Below are positions 53,468 through 63,503 of a DNA stretch of 64,000 bases, piece by piece. The stretch's first letter is position 1. The number at the start of each line of letters is the position of its first letter. Source of the DNA: Trebonia sp963734665. GTDB lineage: Bacteria; Actinomycetota; Actinomycetes; Streptosporangiales; Streptosporangiaceae. The notes beneath the pieces were generated by a model, which ran no database searches, was not told the origin of the DNA, and saw nothing but the letters and a program-made list of their open reading frames with translations. A program made the position numbers and the translations under genes. The stretch is from positions 71,920-135,919 of the forward strand of contig CAVTIR010000009.1 of NCBI GenBank assembly GCA_963734665.1, given 5' to 3'.

Positions 53468-53639
53468 CCGTGTGCCGTTGGGCCGTTATAGCGGGACGGG
53501 TGATGGAGGGCCAGATCGAGATACTCATACCAACGGCTACTTCGGAGAATATGGATCTTTATGCCGACGGCCGTGGTGGAGGTCCTCAGCCTGGGGTAAT
53601 GCAGATACGGGGGAGACCGGCTGTGTTTGGGGGTGCCGG
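53468..53639 (+). promoter_or_regulatory. Conserved 172-bp upstream region of giant kinase copy 1
   Basis: This stretch matches 60947-61118 upstream of copy 2 with few differences and at exactly the same distance from the ATG. It probably contains the promoter and leader. A short frame from 53501 is open in both copies but changes freely, so coding is unlikely. Confidence 0.6.
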
Positions 53640-56600
53640 ATGGAAGCAAGCGCAAGCGGAGTGCGGTCCGGCCCGGATCCGGTCCCCCAGGCCGAGATCG
53701 TGCACTCCAGCGAGCGCACCCGCGTCACCCGCCTGTTCCTGCCCGGGCGCACGGTCATCCGTAAGGAGCCGCTGGGGGCGGACGCGGAACGCCAGGCGCG
53801 GCATGAGGTCGGCGATGCTGGAACGCCTGGGCGGCGTGGCGGGGGTGGCGCAGCTGGCGGAGACGCCGCGGCACCCGGGGTCGGTGGTGCTTGAGGACGC
53901 CGGCGGGGTGAGCCTGGCGGGCGTGACCGGGCCGTTGCCGGCCGGTGAGCTGGCTGGTCTCGGGCTGGGGCTGGCGCGGGCGGTGGCGGGGATGCACCGG
54001 CGGGGGGTGGTCCACCGTGACATCACCCCGGCGAACATGGTGGTTTCCGGTGACGGTGCTGCGTGCCTGGTGGACTTCGCCCTGGCCTCGTCGTTCGCCG
54101 AGATCCGCCCGGAGTTCACGCACCATGCCGAGATCACGGGGACGCTGGCGTACCTGGCGCCGGAGGCGACCGGGCGGACGGGCCGGGCGGTGGATCAGCG
54201 GGCCGACCTGTACGCGCTGGGCGCGGTGCTGTACGAGCTGGCCACGGGCGAGCCCCCGTTCGGGTCTGGGGATCCGCTGCGGCTGATCCATGATCACCTG
54301 GCCCGGGTCCCGGTGCCGGCCGCCGAGGTGAACCACGCCGTGCCGGCGCCGTTGTCCGAGGTCATCATGCACCTGCTGGAGAAGGAGCCGGATAACCGCT
54401 ACCAGACCGCGGACGGCCTGGTCTATGACCTGGAGCGGGTGCGGGCGCACGCCGGTGGCGGCCGGGTTCCGGGCCGGCGAGCATGATTTCCCGGTGCGGC
54501 TGCTGCCGCCGTCGCGGCTGGCCGGGCGCGATGAGGAGGTGGCGGCGCTGGAGGCGGCGTTCGCCGGCGCGCTGGCGGGCGAGTGCCGCGGGGTGCTGGT
54601 GGCCGGGGCGCCCGGGGTGGGCAAGACGGCGCTGATCGACCAGCTGCGGCCGGTGGTCACCGGCGCTGACGGCTGGTTCGTGGCCGGGAAGTTCGACCAG
54701 TACCGCCGGGACCTGGAGTTCGACGCGGGACATCAGGCGTTCCGCGCGCTGGGCCGGCTGCTGCTGGCCGAGCCGGAGGGTGAGCTGGCGCAGCTGCGGA
54801 TGAGGATGCTGAAGGCGGTAGGCCCGAACGCGGGCCTGCTGGCCGCGGTGCTGCCGGAGTTCGCGGTGCTGCTTGGGGTGCCGCCGAAGGCGGGAGATCC
54901 GCTGACCGCGCAGGCGCGGCTGCAGCGGGCGGCCGTGGCGGCGGTGCGGGCGGTCGCGTCGCGGAAACGGCCGGTCGTGGTGTTCCTTGATGACCTGCAG
55001 TGGGCGGGGGGTACCCCGCTCGGCTTCGTCGACCTGGTGCTGAGCGAGGAGCCGGTCGACGGCCTGCTGCTGGTCGGCGCGTACCGGGACGGCGACGTGG
55101 ACGCGGCGCATCCGCTGGCGGCGCCGCTGGCCCGGTGGCGGGACCAGGCCGCGGTGCGGCACCTTGGGCTGGGCAACTTGCCGGAGCCGGGCCTGGCCGC
55201 CATGGTCGCCGAGATGCTGCGCGTGGACCTGCCCGCGGTGGCGGGCCTGGCCGCGGTGATCGAGCCGCGTACGCGCGGCAACCCGTATGAGACCGTGGAA
55301 CTGCTCAACGCGCTGCGCCGCGACGGGCTGCTGACCGCGACGCCCGCCGGGTGGCAGTGGGACGAGGCGGCGGTCCGCGCGCACCTGGGCCGGTCCGGAG
55401 TCGCCAGCCTGCTGGCGGCGCGCACCGCCGCCCTGCCGGAGAAGTCCCGGCGGGTGGCTGGAGGCGATGGCGTGCCTGGGCGGCCGCGCCGAGCTGAGCC
55501 TGCTGCAGGCCGCCACCGGCGAGCCGGCCGGCGTGGTGGACAAGGCGCTGGCCCCCGCCCTCGATGAGGGCCTGCTGGTGGCCGAGCCCGGGGCACGTCC
55601 GGCGGTGCGGTTCCGCCACGACCGGATCCGCGAGGCGATCCTGGGCGGGCTGGAGCCGCAGCGTCGGCACGCTCTGCAGCTGGCCATGGCGCGGCGGCTG
55701 GCGACGGTGCCGGAGCTGTTCGCGGTCGCGGCCGAGCAGTACCTGCCGGTGGCGGGGGCGGTCACTGATGCCGCCGAGCGGCGCCAGGTGGCGCGGCTGC
55801 TGCGCCGCGCCGCCGGCCAGGCCACGCTGACCGGGGACTACGCGCTGGTGTACGCGCTGCTGACCGCCGCGCTTGCGGCGGTCGACCCGGGCGACGCCGC
55901 CACGCTCGCCGAGGTGCACACTGGCCGTCACGCCGCGCTGCACTGCCTGGGGCGGCTGGAGGAGGCCGACGAGGAGTACGCCGCGATCGAACGGCTGTGC
56001 CCGGCCGTACTGGACCGCGCGGACGCGACGGAGGTGCAGGTGCGCAGCGTGACCCACCGGACCCGTTTCGCGGAGGCGCTGCGGCTCGGCCTGGAGTCGC
56101 TGCGTGAACTCGGCATCGCCGTCCCGGCCGCGGACCAGCTGGCAGCCGACCTTGACCACCAGTTCGGCTATTGGTACCAGTGGCTGGACCACACCGAAGC
56201 CGCCGATGACCTGGCCCGGCCGGACCTCACCGATCCCGCGCTGCTCGCCGCCTCCGGCCTGATCAGCGCAAGTCTGCATGCGGCCTACTTGGCCGGCGAC
56301 CCGGCCACGGTCACCTGGCTGGGCGTGGAAGCACTGCGGATCTGCCTTGAGCACGGCCCGGCCCCTGCCCTGGTCGGCCCCATAGCCTACAGCGCCTTCG
56401 GTGCTGTGCTGCTGCGCGGCGACTACGTCGCCGGGTACCGGGCGGCGCGGCGGATCCTGGCGCTGGGCGAAGCCCGCGGCTACGAGCCCGGCACCTCCCA
56501 GGCGCGCTATCTATTCGCTGTCGTCAGTGGCTGGGCCGAGCCGATCGAAAACAGTGTCCAGGCAGCTCAGCGGGCAAGGGAGGGACTGATCGCGGGGGGC

Positions 56601-59127
56601 GAGCTGGCCGACGCCGGCGACTCCTACTATGCGTCGGTGCCAGGCACGCAGGACTGCGCGCCATTGGACCGCTACCTGGCCGAGGCGGAAGCGGCGGTGG
56701 CCTTTGTGCGCCGTACCGGCAGCGAGCAGTCCGCTCAGGTGCTCGACCCCTACCGGTGGCTGGCTGGCGTGCTGCTTGGCGAAAGCACGGCCGGTGGTGA
56801 GGCGGTTTCCGCCGACAAGTACGCCGGCAACCCGCTGGCACAGTTTCATGCTCATCTCAGTCAGGCGAACGCTGCCGCCATCTTCGGCGATCCGGTCGGC
56901 CTGGAGCGGCACACCGCGGCCGCAATGACACTAGTTCCGGTGCTCCCGGGCCTCTACCCGACCGCCGTCGCCCGCCTGCTGCGCGCGCTGGCCCTGGCCG
57001 GGCAGGCCCGCGACGCGGACGCGGAAACGCGCGGCGCCCTGCTGTCGGAACTGGACGAGCTGACCCGGTGGCTGGCCGCCCGGGCCGCGGACGCGCCCGG
57101 CAACTTCCTGCACCTGCTGCGGCTGGTGGAGGCCGAGCGGGCGTGGGCGGCCGGCGATTTCCGCGCCGCGGCCCTAGCTTTCGACGCTGCCCGGCACGAG
57201 GCCGCGCAGCGGCAGCGGCCGTGGCACCGGGCCCTGATCGCCGAGCACGCGGCCCGCTTCTACCTCGCCCGCGGCCTTGAGCACGCCGGCCATGACCTGA
57301 TCGCCCAGGCGCGCCAGGAGTACCTGGCCTGGGGCGCGACCGCCAAAGTCGCCCAGCTCGACTGGGCCTACCCGGTCCAGCCGCCGTCCGGCCCGGCCGC
57401 CATCGCCGGCGAGCAGTCCGGCGATCTTCCCCAGCGCCGTGCCGCCGTCACCACGGGACGGTCGACCTGCTCGGGATCCTTTCCGCGTCGCAGGCGCTGA
57501 GCTCGGAGACCAGCATCGGCCGGCTGCACGCCCGCGTGGTCCAGGTGCTCAGCGCGATGACCGGCGCCACCGGCGTCCGCCTGCTGCTGTGGGACGCCGA
57601 CCGGCAGGACTGGCTGCTGCCCGCACCCGACGGCGGCACCGTCCCGGCCAGCGACACCGGCCACGACTGCGCGGCTCCCGATGTCGGTGCTGCGCTACGT
57701 CCAGCGGACGGGTGAACCGCTGGTCGCCGGCGACGCCACCGCTGACGACCGGTTCGCCCGCGACCCCTACTTCGCCGACGTCGACCTGCTGCTCGCTGCT
57801 GGCCGTGCCGATCCTCAGCCGCGGCGCGCTGCGGGCGGTGCTGCTGCTGGAAAACCGGCTGATCCGCGCCGCGTTCACCACCGGGCGGCTCAACGCGGTC
57901 AACCTCATCGCCGCCCAGCTCGCCGTCTCCCTCGACAACGCCCAGCTGTACGCCGAGTACCGCCGGATCGCCGACGAGTACCGCCGGATCGCCGGCGAGC
58001 AGGCGGCACTGCGGCGGGTGGCAACGCTGGTCGCCCGGCCGGCGCCGCCGCGGGAGGTGTTCACCGCGGTCGCCGAGGAGGTCGGCCGGCTACTCGCGGC
58101 CGACCTCGCGATCCTGGTCCGCTACGACCCGCCGGACACGCTGGAGGTCACCGGCACGTGGACCAGCACCGGCGCGCCGGCGCCGACCCCGGTCGGCGGG
58201 CGGCTGCCGCTCGGCGGGCGGAACGTCATCACGCTGGTGCACCGGACGGGCCTGGCCCGGATCGACGACGACGACCCCGTCTCGGGCACGATCGGCCAGG
58301 TCGCCACCGACTGGGGGCTCCGCTCCTCGGTGGGCGTGCCGGTCAGTGTCGAGGGCCGGCTGTGGGGCGCCATGGTGGTGGCGTTCACCCACCCGGAGCA
58401 CCTGCCGGGGGACACCGAGACGCGGCTAGCCGGGTTCACCGGGCTGGTGGCGACCGCGATCGCGAACGCCGGGGCGCAGGCCGAGGTGACCGCCTCGCGG
58501 GCGCGGATCGTGGCCGCCGCCGACCAGGCGCGCCGGCGGATCGAGCGGGACCTGCACGACGGCGCCCAGCAGCGGCTGGTCTCGCTGGAGCTTCAGCTGC
58601 GCGGCGCCCGGGCGGTTGTCCCGCCCCAGTCCGGCGGGCTGGGCGCGGACCTGGAGAGCATCGAAGCCGGGCTGGCCGCCGCGCTGGGTGAGCTGCGCGA
58701 GATCGCCCGCGGCATCCACCCCGCCATCCTGGCCGACGGCGGCCTGGGCCCGGCGCTGCGGGCGCTGGCCCGGCGCTCCCCGGTTCCCGTGGACCTTAAG
58801 GTGCCTGCCACGGGACGGCTGCCCGAGCAGGTTGAAGTCAGCGCCTACTACGTTGTCGCCGAGGCGCTGACCAACGCGGCCAGGCACGCCCGCGCCTCGG
58901 CCGTCAGCGTCGAGGCAGAGGTCGCCGGTGACCTCCTGCGCGTCACCGTCCGCGACGACGGCGCCGGCGGCGCCGACCTGGCCGGCGGCACCGGCCTGGC
59001 CGGCCTGAAGGACCGCGTGGAGGCGCTCGGCGGCCGGATCGTCCTGCACAGCCCCCGCGGTGCGGGCACCAGCCTGCACGCGGAGTTCCCCCTCACCGCC
59101 ACGAATGACGGCGGCACCTCCCGCTGA
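53640..59127 (+). CDS. Ser/Thr kinase - AAA ATPase - GAF - histidine kinase protein, six frameshifts as sequenced
   Basis: A very large regulator of about 1,825 residues when frames are joined. Order: Ser/Thr kinase domain (Lys in TVIRKEP, catalytic loop VVHRDITPANMVV, DFALA in place of DFG, YLAPEATG); AAA_16-type ATPase (Walker A GAPGVGKTALIDQ near 54609, Walker B VVVFLDDLQWAGG); a long helical-repeat part to about 57400; a GAF domain (57470-58450); and a NarL-type histidine kinase (ARRRIERDLHDGAQQRLVSL, later ALTNAARHARAS and GGTGLAGLKDRVEALGG). Known as trifunctional kinase/ATP-binding/sensor kinase proteins. Frame changes fall near 53805, 54455, 55452, 57450, 57676 and 57795, each fitting a single base when compared with copy 2 where available. 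No membrane segment is seen. Function or partner unknown. Confidence 0.82.
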
Positions 59128-59228
59128 AGCACGCCACCGTCGGCGCACCAGGGAGCCGGATACCCTTAGCCGGGATGAGCGCTACCGCGCCGCCCTGCGC
59201 GCAAGCGTGCTTCACTTGTCGCCAACGC

Positions 59229-59358
59229 GGTGGCTCGTCCCACTAGGCGTCAACCTTCACATCCACGCCTGACGAATTAATCGTAGGATCAGATTATCGG
59301 GCCGACGGCCAGTCAGCACTGCCGTCCGTGCAGGTCACGGACGGCAGCGCCTGCAGCG
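59229..59358 (+). repeat. Repeat A, copy 2
   Basis: Matches 52955-53098 with a few changes, including the C-terminal codons of the small membrane protein (WLVPLGVNLHIHA) and the hairpin AGCACTGCCGTCCGTG/CACGGACGGCAG. It lies between the giant kinase copy 1 and the dehydrogenase gene, which converge, and can serve as a terminator for both. Confidence 0.85.
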
Positions 59359-59378
59359 TATTGCGTTGGTGGTCGTGT

Positions 59379-60605
59379 TCAGGCGTCAGTGCCAAGGTAG
59401 CCATTGGGGTCGAGGATGTACTTCGTGGCGGCGCCGGCGTCGAACTCGGCGTAACCTTGCGGTGCCGCTTCCAGCGGGATGGCCTTCGCGTTCACGGCCT
59501 TCGCGATCTCGACCCGGCCGTGCAGTATCGCCTGCGCGAGCTGACGGTTGTAGCGCATAACGGGGCACTGCCCGGTTGCGAAGGAAAGCGACTTGGCCCA
59601 TCCGGCACCGAAGTTCAGCGACAGGGAGCCTTGCTTGGCTGCCTCATCGACCGCTCCGGGGTCCCCGGTGACGTACAGCCCCGGGATGCCGATCCCACCC
59701 CCGGCCGTGGTGACGTCCATGAGGGAATTCAGCACCGCCGCCGGCGCCCCGACGGCCTGCGCTCCGTGGCCTTGGCCGCGCGCCTCGAAGCCGACGGCGT
59801 CGATCGCTGCATCCACCTCGGGTACGCCCAGGATCTGGTCCAGCTGGTCCTCGATGCGCCCCGCGCCCACGTTGATGGTCTCGGCACCGAAACTGCGCGC
59901 CTGCGCTAGTCGCCCTTCATTGAGGTCCCCGACGATGACAACAGCGGCCCCGAGCAGCTGAGCGCCAACCGCGGCCGCGAGCCCGACGGGTCCCGCACCC
60001 GCGACGTAGACGGTTGATCCGACCCCGACGCCCGCCGTGACCGCGCCGTGAAAGCCGGTCGGGAAGATGTCGGAGAGCAGCGCAAGGTCGAGGATCTTGT
60101 CCATCGCCCGGTCGCGGTCGCGGAACACCAGCGCGTTCCAATCGGCGTAGGGCACGAGCACGTAGTTCGCCTGCCCACCAACCCAGCCGCCCATGTCTAC
60201 ATAGCCGTAGGCACTGCCCGGCCGGTCGGGGTTGACGTTCAGGCAGATGTCGGTCTTGCCTGCCTTGCAGTTCCGGCACCGCCCACATGAGATGTTGAAG
60301 GGGATCGACACGATGTCGCCGACCTTGACGAACTCCACATCGGGACCGGCCTCGATGACTTCACCCGTGATTTCGTGACCGAGCACGAGATCGAGCGGGG
60401 CTGTCGTGCGGCCGCGGACCATATGCTGGTCCGAACCGCAGATATTCGTGGCGATCGTCTTCACGATGACGGCATGCGGAAGCTTTCGCCCCACGTTGGC
60501 CGGGTTCACGCCCGGGCCGTCCTTGAGCTCGAACGTCGGGTAATCGATGTCGAGTACTTCAACGTGCCCGGGTCCCTTGTACGTGACCGCCCTGTTCGTA
60601 GCCAT
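59379..60605 (-). CDS. fdhA: Glutathione-independent formaldehyde dehydrogenase-type zinc alcohol dehydrogenase
   Basis: Medium-chain dehydrogenase of 408 residues, the size of Pseudomonas FdhA. Catalytic zinc ligands in NICGSDQHMVRG and LGHEITGEV, structural zinc cysteines CGRCRNCKAGKTDIC, and the NAD loop VYVAGAGPVGLAAAVGAQLL followed by an acidic residue (VGDLNEGRL) for NAD. The long insertion SAYGYVDMGGWVGGQANYVL and the end FDAGAATKYILDPNGYLGTDA are characteristic of this subfamily, which oxidises formaldehyde with tightly bound NAD. ATG at 60605 has GAAGGAG upstream. It is bracketed by repeat A copies 2 and 3, as if inserted between them. Confidence 0.9.
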   Translation of the reverse strand: MATNRAVTYKGPGHVEVLDIDYPTFELKDGPGVNPANVGRKLPHAVIVKTIATNICGSDQHMVRGRTTAPLDLVLGHEITGEVIEAGPDVEFVKVGDIVSIPFNISCGRCRNCKAGKTDICLNVNPDRPGSAYGYVDMGGWVGGQANYVLVPYADWNALVFRDRDRAMDKILDLALLSDIFPTGFHGAVTAGVGVGSTVYVAGAGPVGLAAAVGAQLLGAAVVIVGDLNEGRLAQARSFGAETINVGAGRIEDQLDQILGVPEVDAAIDAVGFEARGQGHGAQAVGAPAAVLNSLMDVTTAGGGIGIPGLYVTGDPGAVDEAAKQGSLSLNFGAGWAKSLSFATGQCPVMRYNRQLAQAILHGRVEIAKAVNAKAIPLEAAPQGYAEFDAGAATKYILDPNGYLGTDA

Positions 60606-60847
60606 CCTGGCTCCTTCACTGGATGGGTGCGATACCCATCGTGGCCGTACCCCCGGTCCAGGGAAGATCAATGGAACGCATTGTCTTCGCTCCCGAACGC
60701 GCAGGGTGGCCTTGTTTGCCTGACTCGGGTTCAGGACCAGATAGCTCAAACCGGCAGCCAGCCGCCAGAGCCATGATCTCGAACCTCATGTATCGAGCGT
60801 CGCACCGGACCTGGTGAACAGCCGTCACGTAAACCGAGTGATTAGCG

Positions 60848-60946
60848 CTCCCTGCCGACGGTCAGCAAGCGCTGCCGTCGGTGCAGCTCACGGACTGCAG
60901 TGCTGATCGCGTGCGGCGGGTTACCCCCTGCGGTCCCGAGGCTGCT
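60848..60946 (+). repeat. Repeat A, copy 3 (diverged)
   Basis: Contains CGACGGTCAGCAAGCGCTGC and the degenerate hairpin ending CACGGACTGCAGTGCT, then CGGGTTACCCCCTGCGGTCC, matching 53030-53120 at many positions. It joins directly to the region upstream of kinase copy 2. Confidence 0.6.
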
Positions 60947-61118
60947 CCGTGTGCCGTTGGGCCGTTATAGCGGGACGGGTGATGGAGGGCCAGATCGAGA
61001 TACTCGTACCAACGGCTACTTCGGAGAATATGGATCTTTATGCCGACGGCCATGGTGGATGTCCTGAGCCTGTGGTAGAGCAGATACGGAGAGGGCCGGC
61101 TGTGTTTGGGGGTGCCGG
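60947..61118 (+). promoter_or_regulatory. Conserved upstream region of giant kinase copy 2
   Basis: Near-identical to 53468-53639 and at the same distance (172 bp) from the ATG. The similarity continues into the coding region, so regulatory and coding DNA were duplicated together. Confidence 0.6.
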
Positions 61119-63503
61119 ATGGAAGCAGGCGCAAGCGGAGTGCGGCTCGGCCCGGATCCGTTCCTGCGGGCCGAAATGGTGCACTCCAGCGAGCGCACCC
61201 GCGTCACCAGGCTGTTCCTTCCTGGGCGGACGGTCATCCGTAAGGAGCCGCTTGGACCGGACGCGGAACACCGGGTGCGGCATGAGATAGCGATGCTGGA
61301 GCGGCTGCGCGGCGTCGCGGGGGTGGCGCAGCTGGCGGAGGCGCCGCGGTACCCCGGGTCGGTGGTGCTGGAGGACGCCGGCGAGGCGAGCCTGGCGGGC
61401 AGGGCCAGGCCCCTGCCGGCCGATCAGCTGCTCGCGCTCGGGCTGAGGCTGGCCCGGGCGGTGGCGGGGATGCACCGGCGGGGGGTGATCCACCGGGACA
61501 TCACCCCGGCGAACGTCGTGGTTTCCGGTGACGACGGTGTTCCGTGCCTGGTGGACTTCGCCCTGGCCTCGTCGTTCGCCGAGATCCGTCCCGAGTTCAC
61601 GCACCATGCGGAGATCACCGGGACGCTGGCGTACCTGGCGCCGGAAGCCACCGGGCGGACCGGCCGGCCGGTGGATCAGCGGGCCGACCTGTACGCCCTC
61701 GGCGCGACGCTGTACGAGCTGGCCACGGGCGAGCCGCCGTTCGGTTCCGGGGACCCGCTGCGGCTCATCCACGATCACCTGGCCCGGATCCCGGTGCCGC
61801 CGGCCGAGGTGAACCACGCCGTGCCGGTGCCGTTGTCCGGGATCATCATGCACCTGCTGGCGAAGGAGCCGGATAACCGGTACCAGACCGCGGACGGCCT
61901 GGTCTATGACCTGGAGCGGTTGCGCTACGCGCAGGCACGCCGGGGCAAGGCAGCGTTCCGGGCCGGCGAGCATGATTTCCCGGCGCGGCTGCAGCCGCCC
62001 TCGCGGCTGGCCGGACGCGACGACGAGGTGACGGCGCTCGGGGCGGCGTTTTCCGACGCGCTGGCGGGCCGGTGCCGCGGGATGCTGGTGGCCGGCGCGC
62101 CAGGGGTGGGCAAGACGGCGCTGGTCGACCAGCTGCGGCCGGTGGTGACCGGCGCTGACGGCTGGTTCGTGGCGGGCAAGTTCGACCAGTTCCGCCGGGA
62201 CCTGGAGTTCGACGCGTCCCATCAGGCGCTTCGCGCGCTGGGCCGGCTGCTGCTGGCTGAGCCGGAGGATGAGCTGACGCGGGTCCGCGGGCGGATCCTG
62301 GCGGCGGCGGGGCCGAACGCAGGCCTGCTGACCGCGACGGTGCCGGAGTTCGCGGCGCTGCTGGGGACGCCGCCCAATCCTGGAGATCCGCTGACCGCGC
62401 AGCCGCGGGTGCAGCGGGCGGCCGTGGCGGCGCTGCGGGCGGTCGCGTCGCGGAAACGGCCGCTGGTGGTGTTCCTCGATGACCTGCAGTGGGCGGGGGG
62501 TACTCCGCTCGGCTTCGTCGACCTGGTGCTGAGCGAGGAACCGGTCGACGGCCTGCTGCTGGTGGGTGCCTACCGGGAAGGCGACGTGGACGCGGCGCAC
62601 CCGCTGGCGGCGCCGCTGGCCCGGTGGCGCGACCAGGCCGGAGTGAAGCACGTGCGGCTGGGCAACCTGCAGGAGCCGGGCCTGGCCGCCATGGTGGCCG
62701 GCATGCTGCGCGTGGGCCCGGACACCGTGGCGGGCCTGGCCGGGGCAATCGAGCCACATACGCGGGGCAACCCGTACGAGACGGTGGAACTGCTGAACGC
62801 GCTGCGCCGCGATGGCCTGCTGACCGCAACCGCGGCCGGGTGGCGGTGGGACGAGGCAGCGGTGCGCGCGCACCTGGGCCGGTCCGAGGTCGCCGGGCTG
62901 CTGGCGGCGCGCGCTGCCGCCCTGCCGGAGCAGTCCCGGCAGATGCTGGAGGCGATGGCGTGCCTCGGCGGGCGGGCTGAGCTGAGCCTGCTGCAGGCCG
63001 CGGCCGGCGAGCCGGCGAACGTGGTGGAGGAAACCCTGGCGCCCGCCCTTGACGAAGGCCTCCTGGTGGCGGAGCCCGGGGCGCGTCCGGCAGTGCGGTT
63101 TCGCCACGACCGGATCCGCGAGGTGCTCCTGGCCGGGCTTGACCCGCGGCGGCGGCGCGCCCTGCAGCTGGCCATGGCGCGGCGGCTGGCGACGGTGCCG
63201 GAGCTGTTCGCGGTCGCGGCCGGGCAGTACCTGCCGGCAGTCGACGCGGTCACTGATGCCGCCGAGCGTCACCGGGTGGCGGGGCTGCTGCGGCGCGCCG
63301 CCGGCCAGGCCACATTGATCGGCGATTACTCCCTGGTGGACGCGCTGCTCACCGCCGCGCTGCCGCTGATCGACCCAGAGGAGACCGCCACGCTGATCGA
63401 GGTGCGGACCGCCCGGCACGCCGCCCGGTACGGCCTGGGGCGGCTGGAGGAGGCCGACGAGGAGTACCGCGCGATCGATGGCGTGCCTCGGCGGGCGGGC
63501 TGA
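61119..63503 (+). CDS. Ser/Thr kinase - AAA ATPase protein, paralogue of the first; frame broken by a tandem duplication
   Basis: 794 residues in an unbroken frame. Kinase domain about 25-275 (Lys in TVIRKEP, VIHRDITPANVVV, DFALA, YLAPEATG, DQRADLYALG), AAA_16 ATPase with Walker A GAPGVGKTALVDQ near residue 325 and Walker B VVFLDDLQWAGG near 450, then helical repeats (LLAARAAALPEQSRQMLEAM). Collinear and highly similar to copy 1, but without its frameshifts. The frame stops at 63503 because a 523-bp segment is repeated immediately, shifting the frame by one. If the duplication is an artefact, the gene continues beyond the window towards GAF and histidine kinase domains like its paralogue. Confidence 0.85.
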   Translation: MEAGASGVRLGPDPFLRAEMVHSSERTRVTRLFLPGRTVIRKEPLGPDAEHRVRHEIAMLERLRGVAGVAQLAEAPRYPGSVVLEDAGEASLAGRARPLPADQLLALGLRLARAVAGMHRRGVIHRDITPANVVVSGDDGVPCLVDFALASSFAEIRPEFTHHAEITGTLAYLAPEATGRTGRPVDQRADLYALGATLYELATGEPPFGSGDPLRLIHDHLARIPVPPAEVNHAVPVPLSGIIMHLLAKEPDNRYQTADGLVYDLERLRYAQARRGKAAFRAGEHDFPARLQPPSRLAGRDDEVTALGAAFSDALAGRCRGMLVAGAPGVGKTALVDQLRPVVTGADGWFVAGKFDQFRRDLEFDASHQALRALGRLLLAEPEDELTRVRGRILAAAGPNAGLLTATVPEFAALLGTPPNPGDPLTAQPRVQRAAVAALRAVASRKRPLVVFLDDLQWAGGTPLGFVDLVLSEEPVDGLLLVGAYREGDVDAAHPLAAPLARWRDQAGVKHVRLGNLQEPGLAAMVAGMLRVGPDTVAGLAGAIEPHTRGNPYETVELLNALRRDGLLTATAAGWRWDEAAVRAHLGRSEVAGLLAARAAALPEQSRQMLEAMACLGGRAELSLLQAAAGEPANVVEETLAPALDEGLLVAEPGARPAVRFRHDRIREVLLAGLDPRRRRALQLAMARRLATVPELFAVAAGQYLPAVDAVTDAAERHRVAGLLRRAAGQATLIGDYSLVDALLTAALPLIDPEETATLIEVRTARHAARYGLGRLEEADEEYRAIDGVPRRAG

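Noticed and set aside
53501..53640. Small open frame conserved upstream of both giant kinases
   Set aside because: It stays open in both copies but has non-conservative changes, runs into the kinase gene in another frame and lacks a convincing ribosome site; shared promoter ancestry explains the conservation.
54365..55825. A 486-residue minus-strand frame
   Set aside because: It is the antisense shadow of the ATPase part of the first giant kinase, whose motifs are clear on the plus strand.
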